DNA of 64,000 nucleotides, from NCBI RefSeq assembly GCF_000208745.1, contig NC_030853.1, positions 25,597,744 to 25,661,743 on the forward strand, read 5' to 3'. The notes beneath the pieces are model-generated. The model ran no database searches. It was given only the letters and a program-made list of their open reading frames with translations, and was not told the origin of the DNA. The DNA is from Theobroma cacao. Its lineage: Eukaryota > Streptophyta > Magnoliopsida > Malvales > Malvaceae. A program made the position numbers and the translations under genes. This document shows, piece after piece, positions 14,212-26,320 of the stretch; the first letter of the stretch is position 1; every line of letters starts with the position of its first letter.

Positions 14212-16136
14212 TTACCAATCGGAGCTGTACTCCTCCAGCTGAAATTTCCATTCCTCCATGTTTCTTCCAGTGCTGTTCCTTTGCAGGCAGCAAATGCATG
14301 CTCTTGGCCATCTTGTTCTCTGCTTCACTTGACTCTTTCTCCTCTCTTCTTCCCATCTCACTTTCAGTATGCCTTTGACATCTGCCTCGTACAGAACGTT
14401 TTCCAGAGGAGATTGCAGATGTTTCTTGGAACCCGAATTTTTTTTTACTTTGGCAACAATGTCCTCAATTTTCTTTTTCCATTTTGACTTTCCAGCTTCC
14501 TGTCCTGTCTTATAATTTTGTGAAGAGCCAACGGTGGAACTGGTCCCTACAACACTTGGTTCAAGCAATGTCCTGAAAGATGGCTGAAGCGCGCTCAATT
14601 TGTCTAAAATGTAAGCCTCCAGTTCAGTGTCCTGCTTCTCCAAATTCAGTTTCTCTGCTGCTAGTGTAGTTGCTAGAATGTCAAATATTCAAACCGTCAA
14701 ATTATAACAACTTACAGGAGAATAATCATATGCTTCAACAGAACAATCCAACAAACTACATTCTCAATGTTACAATCTCTTGTAATATTCAAAAACTTAT
14801 CCTCAAGCAATTAACTGCAGGAGTTGCAACCACCCAGCGGGGATTTTGACAGATAACCGAAGAGTTTATATAAAAGAAACCTTGCAGTTGCAAGGATTTC
14901 CGGTGCGGAGGCAAGTCCTTCATAATTAACACGTAATATATCCTCTGATTTCTATTATCTTTGAGAAAGCTAGTTCCATGTTTTTTAATTAAGTAACATT
15001 GAAAATTTTTCATATTTCAACTTTTACTGGCCATAATCATGATAATGGTATTTGAAAGGGGAATTGATTGATGCTGTAAGCCAATGGAAATGAACAGGCA
15101 CTAATGGCCGCTTCTTTAGCGGTTAAAGGGTATGTAACACGGAATCCACCTTTTTTGTTTATGATTCCTTGGGATGAATAAAAGATCTGCATTTAGTAAT
15201 CTCAGTTTAAAGCTAATGCACGCGAAACAGATACCAATTGCTTGTAAACAAAAAATTTATGAACGAATACCTTCTTCCGTTGAAGGCCGGTGGGCAGTTC
15301 CATCCAAACAGAAGTTCCTCACATGATTGTTATCAACAGCGGTGGCACTTTGAACGGAAGTTTCATAAGCATCATAATTTTGTAAAACCTTCAGGTCTCT
15401 CGGTGTCCGATATTCTGGACTCTTCTGTAATATTTGAACCCTGTTTCCAGCCACTGAATCAGCACCTTCACCGGTTTCACCAACGCAATCTACATGATAT
15501 CCCTCGTGAATATTGATTTCAAGCTCTTCTTCTCCTCCCTGAGGATCCTTCCGCTGCTCATTTGCTACTTTCAATTCTCCTTCTGTCGCCATTGAATCTA
15601 ATCCAACGTTATTCGAATTTAATAATTCTTTTAGTTGTGTCGTTTTACCATGTTCCAACTTCCTGATAGAATCATCCAACCCATGCCTTGCAACAACTTT
15701 AAATTCAAAAGCCCTGCTCTCAGCTACAGTATTTCCTTTTATATTCATGGCCAGGCGCTCCTCTATGGCTCTTTCAATGCTACGACGTCCAGGTATTTCG
15801 TCACCTTCTGCACTATTTCCTACTCCATGATCTCCAGCTCCAATCATGTTCTTTCATTCTACAGCCCCAGGAACAGAAGTTGAATTCGCAGCTGTTCTTT
15901 CATCTGCCAGATATAGTTGGTTTTTTGTCATGTACCTGCCTGCGTCTTGCACTCGGACGTGGATTCAAAAAGAAGCAGCCAGATTTTTTAGGATTCTTGA
16001 CCTCTGCTAAAGCAAGAAACATATTAAAATTTATAACTTTCCCATATTTGGAAAAATCCTTCCTCGGGTGGCGTCGTAGAGGAATTGCAATCACAAGGAA
16101 AAAAGCGAACCACAATAATGAAAGACATATCAACAA
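14212..16136 (-). pseudogene. C2H2-like zinc-finger protein relic, copy 2
   Basis: This is a diverged, broken paralogue of the gene at 17.0-22.7 kb. The finger piece (about 15920-15990) reads GCFFLNPRPSARRRQVHDKK against CGWPFPNQHPSARHRRAHKK in the intact gene. The first Cys pair is destroyed and a frame change follows it. A 196-codon acidic stretch follows (15257-15847; in-frame TGA just upstream at 15854-15856) with a usable donor after EEG at 15271/15270. The next exon starts at 14672 after a matching acceptor in phase 1 and encodes LQPSFRTLLEP, KKKIEDIVAKV and SPLENVLYEA, the counterparts of EPPSFMTLVEP, RKKNEEIIAKV and TPLKNLLGEA. It ends SSDW-stop at 14212. The conserved terminal KRKVKGRPLWV block is absent. 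Transcription of the acidic part cannot be excluded. Confidence 0.65.
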
Positions 16137-16139
16137 AAC

Positions 16140-17047
16140 CAGTATAGCAGGTGCAATGAACTCATTCAGTATTGATCCAATTGGATCTACAATATAGACA
16201 TTTTAAAAAACAAAAAAAAGCGAGTTTACTAGCACTCGGATCTTTATGACACCCGAAGTCTCTAAGCCATTTGCTCGAGACTTCTTTTGGCTTATAGTAA
16301 CAGCTCTGTGCTAGATCATTATATCATCACATAAACAAAATTTTAATTAATTGTCCAAATTGGATAGTTGTAGCAGATATTGGTTAGATTACAGATGGAG
16401 GCCAGAGTGGGTAATCATTAAAAGCAGATCCAGTCTTTCAGATCATGTTGAATTTTCTTGCTTTGATTAATTTCGATGATGAACAATCCTCATCTGGTTA
16501 CGAGAAAGCAACTGATCAAAATTTTAGAAGAAATATTGTTATTTTAATTTATAAATTCTATTTTATAAATACAAATACCCTTTTAACTATTTCAGTTGTT
16601 ATATAGAAGAAATATTGGCTATTAGTTGGGCAAAGATCATAGATATTCTATCGTCAATCTAAATGTCCATTGCAATTGAAAAAATTATATAAATTTAATT
16701 TCAAACCATGTAGTCGAGGACTGTTTAAAAAAAAATAAGTTTATTTATTCGTAGTGCATTCAAGTGGAAAGGGGATATGGAATACCTTACAAATACAAAC
16801 AAGACGAGCAGGTTTGACAAGAGACATACAAAGAACACGAGATATGCTTAGTATTACTAAAATTTGTTCAATCCCTCAACCTAATAGTTCACTTATGGGC
16901 AGGCACAAAATTACAACACACACTGGATGCGGGTGGTAATTTTCAACACTGAACAAAATTCAAGGCTTGGCTATAAGTAATGCTGCAGTGACAAGGCACA
17001 CCCACTCAGTAACGTCTCTTAATTCAGTCCTGGAGAACTTCTTAATA
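16140..17047. other. Intergenic DNA between zinc-finger relic and intact gene
   Basis: No gene is seen. The right part (from about 16950) should hold the 3' UTR of the minus-strand zinc-finger gene. Confidence 0.5.
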
Positions 17048-20000
17048 CTAATTTACAGATGAGCAGCATACAAACTGTACCCATAGGGGCCTACCCTTCA
17101 CTTTCCTTTTCTCTCGCCTAATATCAGCTGGATACCTTGCAGGAGAGTTCCATTCTTTCCCTGCTTCCATATTGGTTGGCTCAGCTACAGGTGCTTCAGG
17201 GCCCAGAACTGAGCTGACTTTGGTACCCAATACTCCATTATCTTTACCTACTTTTTCCTCTCTTGGAAGTACAACAGCTGGGTTTTCTTTTGCGTTAGGC
17301 GACTTCGGTTTGGTTTCACTATGGGCTTCACCCAGTAGGTTCTTCAGAGGCGTGTGCTGCTTTGCATTCCAGTTAGTTACCTTCGCTATGATCTCTTCAT
17401 TCTTCTTTCTTCCTTGAGACTCATTTGCCACATGAGCAAGAGAAGGAAACCAGCCAGCTTGCAGAGGTGCGGCTCTGGGGTGTTGTTCGTTTTGTGCTGT
17501 CTGGACTTCAGAAGCAGCATCTTTTTGGTCACCGCCTCTAGGCTCAACCAATGTCATGAAAGATGGTGGCTCAAATTCATCTGATTTATCAAAATGTTGT
17601 CCTTCGGATGCAACTTTTGACTTCTTTATGTTGTCTTCCTCTGCTTCCACCAATGCATGTGAACCAGTTGATGGTAAAGTTTCAGTGTCGATGACAGCTG
17701 GGTAATCTGATTGAGTTGAAAGAACTGTTCCATGCAGAAAAACAACAAACGGACTTAAATCTCAGCCATCTAAGTCAAGACTATTCCTAGAAATATGCAC
17801 ACACAAACACACAACCATACACTTTACTACATACATAATTCATGATTGAGAATCCTACAACCTAAAGTAGCCTACTTCAGATCAAACTGGTTCTAAACTT
17901 CATATAAGTTTATAAATGGTTAGTATAAGTTAGATTAGATATTCTTCATCATTCTAGGATAAGTTTATACCACAAAAGTTCTCACCACATATTTATTGAG
18001 AAAGAAGATGATGATGTACCTGAAACAGATCCCCAGTGGCCTTCCAAACTATCAGTTTGACTACTTGATTCAACTGAAACATCAACTACAGTTGTATCAA
18101 GTTGATGTTTAACATGGCCGTTATCAGCCTCTCCTGGCAAAGTTACAGTGCTAATCCCAGAAGCATCCACTCTAGACCCTCTGGTATGGCTATCATCAAC
18201 AGCACCAGAACTTTGACTGGTTGGCTCGGCATCTGAAGGCAAATGATTCAACTCTTTCTTTAGTTGGTCCTCTGAAGTTCTCCCAAATTCATTTCCTCCA
18301 CTGTGATCTAATGCAGATGCCATAAGATCTTTACCAGCACAATCTCCTTGTACCTTGTTATCCCTATTTATTTCGCATTCCTTTATGTCAACTTGACTGT
18401 TTGAAACTCTATCCAACTGCGGGCCTTCAGTCTCAGATAAGGTTCTCACATATTCATTATTCACTTCTTCTGTGACAACTGGGGATTGATGATGAGCGCT
18501 ACTGGATTCAAATGCAGAGTTGGTCTTCATTGAAATGTATCCCTCTTCCAATCCTTCCCCACTTTCAACTACATCAATATCATATTTTTCTGCTTTTCTT
18601 GTCCCAATATCATCAGAATTGTCAACTTCAAGTAAGTTGGATGCTGGATTAGTTTGGGGGAGAGAAGAATTATTAGTAGATTCACATAATGTTTCAGTGT
18701 TTTCCACATAATTCCCATCATCAATTCTTCTGTCCTCGTTGCTCCCTGCTACATCAATTGCCCCAATTCTAGTGCTTTCAGGAATACCCATATCATCACT
18801 GCCAACTACATTACTTAACTTTCTGGCCTCAGAATCTGCAGGAGCAACCATAGGATTCACATCAGGTAAAACATTTATCATGCTTCCTGAGAAACCTGTC
18901 TGATGTAAATCATCAGAAACATAAACAGGCTGCTGTTCTTCAAGAGAACAGACTTTGTGGTCCTTCTCATTCTCACTTGTATCAGCATCAACAGGAGACC
19001 CTAATGCATCAGACCCTTTATTGATCTGAAGCACATCAGCTTTCCCCTCAACAAGCACTTCTTTAACCATAGCCTCATTATCCCCACCAAGTTTATGGCT
19101 AACTTCAACATCATGCATTTGTGAACTATCTACCTTAATGTTTTCATCCAACTGATTTGACCGGAAAGTATCTGATATCTCCTGCGAAACATGGTCTCTG
19201 ACTTCATCTTCCGTATCAATGATTATTTCTTCAGAAGCCAAGGCCTCCAATAGGGGTAATTTGACTCCCTTATGATCTTTAAAACCCTCAAGCTTGATTT
19301 CAGCATTGTCGACAATAGGAATATCATCAGGGACTGAAAGCACATAAACACTTTCATTTTCCTTTTCCTCTTTTTCATAGACCTCATTTGAATTGACAGA
19401 TGTGGCAGAGTCTGTAGCTTGTGCTGGATCAGTCTTCATTTGAAAGGTATCTGCAGACACATCCATTAGCTTAGTAGGTTCATCTTTAAGAGAAAGATTA
19501 TCTATGACCTTGTTGAGAGCCAATTTATCAGTATTCTCCTCTAATTCAACAATTTTGTCAGCCAGCCCACTCTCTGAAGTTATATCCTCTCTCTTTTCAG
19601 ATGTTATAGTGGCATATTCACAGTTTGATGCCACAACATCCATTAGGTTTCTCTTTCTTGGGTGTCCCTTTCCATCAGTCTCTTCCTCGCCATTTTCACT
19701 CATTACGATCTTAGAAGCCAACCTGTCGCTAAACTCTTCCTTTGATTGAACAATATCATCAGTCAGAACTGTATCTGAAGTTCCCTCCAGTCTCCTTTCA
19801 GACACAGATACTGATTCAGATAATTCGCCACAATGTTGACTAGGCAGAACAGAGCCACCCGCTAGGTTTTTGTTTAACTTGCCCTTTTCATTTTCAATTG
19901 CATCAGTCTCTCGCTCAATAGAGCATTCTGCCACTCTATCCACAGCACTGACTTTCCTGCTCTCTTCTGAGACACCTGTTATTGTTTCTGGTTTTGTGAG

Positions 20001-22677
20001 GACCACATCACATGCAGAACCATTCCTATCATCAGAATCTTTACTATAGCTCAAGCCAATGTCTTGGTGCTCCGGTGTGCCACTCGGCATAATAGGAATA
20101 TTTTCCAGAACAGCATTCAGATTTTGGCTTGTGTCAGCTGGATTCTGTGGTGGTTGAAGAATATCTGCATGGGTAAATGAAACCAAATTTTTAAAGTTAG
20201 ATCAACACTTATGCTAGAACATATACCAATTGACACCTCAATCGATGTTGTCCACCCATAAAGCACTGTGAATTTAGTGAGAGTTTCATTTCTTTTATTC
20301 TGAACCTAAATGACAAGAATGGTGATTTGCATGTAACCTTATGTGCTACGGTTTGGCAAACTTAGCCTATTATACACACTAGATGTCAGATACAGGCTGG
20401 AAATTGATATAATATCCTTGAAGCACTCAAAGCAGTAAATCTCTAATCCAATACAAAACTTTAGTCTTAGTCTTGTGTTACATCCTAAGGTGTTGTTTGG
20501 GTCTCTGTAGCATAGGATTGGATCAGGTTCAAATCAATAATAATAACTAAATAAATGGATAGATAAAAATTCCCCTTTAGGTTGGTTCAGGAGCTTCAAA
20601 AAGCAGAATAAAACTGAAGCACAGTTCGTAACATGATACATATTAAGTATTTTATACCTTAAATTTTAAAATTTATGAATATTTTGTAGCAACACAGTGA
20701 ATTCAGGAGCATAATGCAACCATGTGATTGGTGTCACGTGTGTCATGTTTCAAATTCTAGCAGTTAGTAAATCAACAGAAGAAGCTAACTTACGGTGCAA
20801 GCATCTGCCACAAACTTTGAAACAAGCACTAAACCCCATGACTTGCTATCTATAACATAAGACATAGTGTCGTTTCCAGAAAAATGGAACTTCAAAACCA
20901 GTACTATCATTTTTGAAAAATTTCAGTCAGTCATCCTGAAGTCATAATCACCAAAATGGCAATTACCTCCATCATTTATATACAGGGATAGTCCAATTAA
21001 TCTTCAAATTGGTAGAGGCCAACTCAGTTTTGAATTTACAAAACAACCAATCAAACAAGTAAAAAATTACATCAAGTTTGGGCAGATTAGTCATATAGTC
21101 CAATTGAATTTTATCATACTCACCTACTACTGCTCTCTCTTTAAACAAAACAACAATAAAACATACAAATTCAAGTTACTCTTTTCTGGTTCCCCCCTCC
21201 TTTCGCTCTTCTAATCCTATTTTGAATACTTTATTCTCATACGCTCACGTGTATGAGTATGCAGCAGGCTAGTAATAAAATAACATAAGTTTCTCTTTAT
21301 TTAATGTCACATCTATTTGTAAAATCAAGTCTATTCTTTGATATAATAGCCAGAAACTACAGGAATGGAGACAAACTACCACAGAGCCTTGCATATATGC
21401 AAATTAGATATGCCATTAAATCCACAAGCAACTGACATAATTAAATTTCTCAGAGAAACCATTTATTTGGTCACCTAACACGCAACACATGTCCACACCC
21501 CAAATTGCCGACATCAATTTATTATCAAGTCTCATCTAAAACTTACCAGTATCTTCACAGTCTTTAAAAGAAATGGTGGCAGTAAGATCCTTCTCAGCTA
21601 TCTTGTCTGCTTTGCTAGCATTATCCAAACTGTCCTGCCTTCCCTTACCACCGTCATGAAATTCCATTGCAGCATCTGAAAAGACTTCATCTTCAGATCT
21701 ATTCGACATTGCTCCAATTCCACTGATACTTTTCTTCAGACTGTCGCTTTCCAGAACTTTTGGAACTTGAGCAACTAGATTCACCAAAATTAACACATTA
21801 GATAATTAGTTCAACTAATACTCTCATGCTTCCCCCCAATCCCTTTAAAATTCAACAAATTAACCCAACTAGCCCATTTTTTTTTTCTTGAACGATCCAA
21901 CTAGCCCATTTATTTATATCAAATACAAAATTTACCTTCTCCACCTACATAGAAAGAGACCATAATTATGATAAAAGCGGAAACGCATAGAATTAGGAAA
22001 TGAGACATGTGTACTTACTTGGGGATTGGTGATCCTCATCAGAAAGTGCTTCATCATCAGAAGCAGTTGAAAAGGTAATATCCCCTGAGTCAACTAGCTT
22101 GTAACCTTCAATGTTTCCACAGATCTTCTTGTGAGCACGCCTGTGTCTTGCACTAGGATGTTGGTTTGGAAAAGGCCACCCACATTTGTGACACAAATGA
22201 ACTCCATGGCTCTCATGCCCTGCAAAATCAAGGAAATCAAATTAACCAGTTTTAAATATGAAAATGAAGAAAAACAGTAAACCAGGACATATATATAAAT
22301 ATATGAAGAAATAAGCAAAATTTAGAAAGCGTAAAATTAGAACCACAAGAGAAAATCAGAAAACAATGAAAAGAACAATGGTTACTTTTAGAAACAAGAA
22401 GAAACCCATATAAAAAAAATAGTTCTTGAGAAAAAAAAGGAAAACAAAATTAATGGCAGAAGGAAGAGCAAAGTTGCAGTTTTTTCAAGAAACAAGAAAA
22501 CCCAGTAATAGTTTTTCATACTAGCAAATACGTAACCAATAAAAAGAGGAAAAGGCAAACAACTTCTAGTACCCAAAATGATGATAAAGCCATGGAAATA
22601 AAACCAAATCATGCACAAAAAAGAGAGGAAAAAGAAAAACCTGAGGAATGATTTTTCCCCTGATCTTGGCTGTCCAT
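17048..22677 (-). CDS. C2H2-like zinc-finger protein with long acidic region
   Basis: Five-exon model, minus strand: 22641-22677, 22019-22219, 21547-21774, 18020-20164 and 17048-17724. All junctions are GT-AG and all introns are phase 1. The sum is 3288 bases, 1095 residues. The N-terminus MDSQDQGKNHSS runs into a single finger: C22-x2-C25, then NQHPSARHRRAHKKIC with H38, H42 and C46. The large fourth exon (about 715 codons) is acidic, Ser/Asp/Glu/Val-rich and without a fold I recognise, so probably disordered. The C-terminus has EPPSFMTLVEP, RKKNEEIIAKV and a basic end KRKVKGRPLWVQFVCCSSVN that looks conserved. The family is plant-specific and uncharacterised as far as I know; nuclear nucleic-acid binding is an inference from the finger. 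The start is chosen because exon 1 joins in phase to the finger exon. Two relics of the same family lie at 4.56-5.26 and 14.2-16.1 kb. Confidence 0.85.
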
Positions 22678-23074
22678 GACTAAAACGATTAAGAACAAGA
22701 AGAAACAAAGTTTTGAGTTTTAGAGAGCGTTTCGAGATAAGAAACTGGAGAGAAAGGAAGGAGAAGAGACTAAACCCAAACCAAAGGAAGGATTTTTCCA
22801 CAAAGAAAATCAAAACCAATAAAGGAAGACTGACTTTTGTGAAGCGAGTGAATAGAAAGTAATAATAGTGAAAAGGCCAGAAAAAGAAAAAGCCTTTTTC
22901 TTTTTCTTTTTCTTTTTCTTTTGTGCAGGTGGGCTCTTAACTCCTAAAATGGGAGTGTACGGAACAGTGATAGGTCTCTTTGGTGATAACGGCTTATCCT
23001 GTACCCCATGTGAGCATGTTATCAACTGCCTCTGCCCTTTTTTTAAATTATTATCTGCTAGTTCTAACCACTCC
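22678..23074 (-). promoter_or_regulatory. 5' leader/promoter of the zinc-finger gene with CTTTTT repeat
   Basis: This region lies upstream of the ATG at 22677. A perfect hexanucleotide microsatellite of CTTTTT units lies at about 22892-22917 (AAAAAG on the gene strand). Open frames on both strands here are by-products of the repeat. No TATA box was placed with confidence. Confidence 0.4.
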
Positions 23075-23119
23075 ATGAATGAGAGTCTTAAGAGGTTGAT
23101 AGTGAAGGGTTGTACCTAA

Positions 23120-26100
23120 GCGAATTCTGTCCTCGATGAATTTATTGAAATGTTTGTTTCTCCCTTTCAAAGGAAGTATCGATGGCCATATTATCTGGTG
23201 ATTATTGTCTAAAGAAGTTTAGAGTTCCATGTATAGGCGTGCAATTGGTGTAAAACAGAATGAGAAAAAGAGTTAATGCTACTCATTCCATAAACTAATC
23301 AATTATCTTTGTAATGTTTAGTATCCAAATATTATGATGTACTACAATGAACTGAGTTAATAAATTAGAGAGTTGAAGCTATTATGTTATAGCCCAATCA
23401 GCCAATCATTTTTATACAGAAAAATGAAATAAATATATGTACTTAGTATTTGACATTAAATATTAACCTAGTTAGAGTTCATGTTTAAATCAAAAACATA
23501 TATAAATAAACTACAGCCAGTTGCAGGTGATTGACACCTTGGTTGCACATGGAGGCACCCATGACTAACGTGCACCGCTCTGCCAAAATCAGATCCTTCA
23601 ATCCTTGGGAAACTATAAACCTACAGAGCTGTGAGACATTTATCTCCAACAGACAACGGAAACGTAATCTTGACTGAACAGCTAAATCAAATGTAATGTA
23701 AATAAACCCCAGCCAATTGTAACAACTTTGCCCAATCAGGTGCCGCTGTTACACAGATGCCTTTCCCACAAACGACGCAATCTTCGCTCCCCTTTACGCC
23801 TTTTTCGTTTTGTAGAGGAAGTTGCCGTTATACTACAAACTACACCCACTTTGAACTAACCAATGCGACAGGGAATGTGCTGCTTAGTGTGTAATGCTAC
23901 GTTGTACCCTGAGCAGACACCTAAAAGCCAAATACGGCTTTTTATCTCATAGGGAATAGCAAATATTCATGTGTCTCATGCTTGTAATTAATTTCCATTA
24001 CACCTTATGCTATCCCTTCCCACTATAGGTCTTTTTTACCGTTGAAAAAGTATATATAATGATTGAGACATAATGGGTTTTTTAATCTCCTCTAAATTAT
24101 TAGAGTAATTCAGAATCTAATTGAATGACAAAGGTAACTGTCACATTTTTTTTTACTTATTCTTTTATTATTATTTTTTGTGTTTGGTGAAGACCAAAAT
24201 GATTTTGATGTCAATAAACGGCAAGGATTGAGGACAGGGACAACAACAAAATCTGAAAAAAAAATGTTATACCAATTATCGTCTTTAAATATTCAACATT
24301 AGTAATCATTTTAAAATTTTACATAAAAAGTGATTACAAATAATTATATAAAATATTTCAAATTATATATATTTATATTATTAAGTAAATAAAAATTGAA
24401 TCATCATCTTACCACCATCATGAGGTCCATCACCACCCATCGTCACCCTACTGCCCCAAACCATCTTGAAGACCTTCTAGTGTACCCAACCTAGCTTGGA
24501 TGGCCTTAAGATCCATCTATGGAAAAAAAAGGCTAGAAAAGAAGAAGGAAGAATCTGGATAACTCCAGAGCGGAGAAAGAAAGAAAGAAGAAAGGAATAG
24601 AATATTTCCGCACTGTCGCCTGTTGTTAACTTACGTTTAAATTGTATTCCACTGCTTTAGTTAGCAACAAATTCTTCTCATTTGGTTTTGGAAACTACAA
24701 TTAAGGACCTGTAGTTAAGTTTTATAGTAATTCATGGGTAATCTTATAATTTTTTTAATATTAAAGTTCAAAATGATTAATAATATGATGTTTTAGATGG
24801 ATATTTTATTATTTATTATATATGAAAGTTCAATAGTGATATATGAAATTAATTGTGGCTTGATTAACTGCAAATATGCATTCATAGATTTAAAAACGAT
24901 TCTTTTTGAGTTATCATTCAATTAACAAATATAATTACTATGATCGATTAACATTACGACATGCCGTGGGTCACCCACTGGCCCATGAACAAGACCATTC
25001 ATGTGATTGATGGTGATCCTGTCAATGGTACAGACCCTCTACTTTGAGCTCAGTCGATTTCCCAAAGTGGAGTAGGGTGTGTGCTTTACCTCAAAAAGTT
25101 GGGTTTTCAATAATTATCCCACTATTTGCATGTTTTTACAAAAAATTGATAACAACTAATTCTCAATAAAAGTTAATTATTAGCTAACTTATTTTAAAAC
25201 TAATATTCAATTAAACCAAACCAGCAAAATAGAGTACAATTTGCTTATCTTATGTAATCCAAAAAGTTAAAAGCAATTTCTTAAAATTTATCTTGAAGAG
25301 CTTTGGTTTGAATTTAAAAAAAAAAAAGAATTTCTTAGACTCCGTTTCATAATTGAAAAATTACATTTTCAATAATTTTTACCATAACATCATAAAAATA
25401 TCAACATTTATCTTTTAAAATATTTTTTCAATATCAAAAATATTATATATATAAATAATATTCAACTCTTTTTATTTATTTATTTATTTCTCATTATATT
25501 ATTATACTGTTTAGTTTATTAAATGAATCAATTAGAAATTAGCAATTAAAAGAAATGATAGATTTTCATGTGTGAAAATTTTATTTTCTCTATTATATAA
25601 TTTTTTTAAATTAATTTTAATTATTTGAATTATGTTAAAAATTATAATATCTTAGTAAAAATAATTATAATGATATAATCGCTATGAAATAATTGAATAC
25701 AAATAGTTATTGATGTGTTATTAAGAAAAATAATAATAAAAAAGAGACAAAAAAATGGATGTGAGATCAACATCACAAAAAATGAGAAGATGATATTATT
25801 TGCTTGAGATCCAAGGGAAGATAGATGAAAAAAGTTTTATGTCCTTCTTGAATTAATATTTTACGCTAATCAATCTAATTTTTTTTCATATCTTTGTAAA
25901 ATATTTTATTTTTATGAAAGCTTTCATTATTTTGATTATCAAAAAAACATTTAAACTTTACGAAACTTGAAATGAGAAATGATCACTTCTAATTATATAG
26001 ACTAAACATAACAGACTTTGACACCTAAAACATTTTAAAAATATATTTTGCAAACATAAACTCCAAAAATCCCAAAAGTACTTTACTGGTTGTGTTTCAA

Positions 26101-26320
26101 AATTCTATATTTCATAGAAAAAAATCTACATTTTCCATTTGGCCGAATAATCTAGTGCCAGTGCTATCGGAACCACCCAACAAAACCCTCCCCTACCAGA
26201 AAACACACTTTCTATTTCCCCCTCTAGTCTCTACGTCTTTGTCATTTTTTGTTCTCTCAAAGCCCAAAACCTCACTCTATACTGTTTACTCCTCTCCTTC
26301 CATAAAATTTTCCCGAGAAA
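23120..26320. other. Upstream region of TIC22-like copy A
   Basis: No additional gene. The part at 23600-24250 is well conserved with unit B and includes ACCAATGCGACAG and a GTGCTGCTTAGTG phrase. 24245-24650 and 25300-25850 hold A/T-rich sequence mostly lacking in unit B. The long open stretch at 26092-26412 is a 5' leader in a different frame from the gene. Confidence 0.5.

Noticed and set aside
15880..16197. 105-codon plus-strand frame
   Set aside because: It lies opposite the zinc-finger relic, and its counterpart is seen opposite copy 1 (4987-5241). The minus-strand finger motif explains the tract.
22388..23119. Overlapping frames on both strands upstream of the zinc-finger gene
   Set aside because: They are Phe/Leu/Lys-rich and follow pyrimidine tracts and the CTTTTT repeat. 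They lie in intron 1, leader and promoter sequence of the minus-strand gene.
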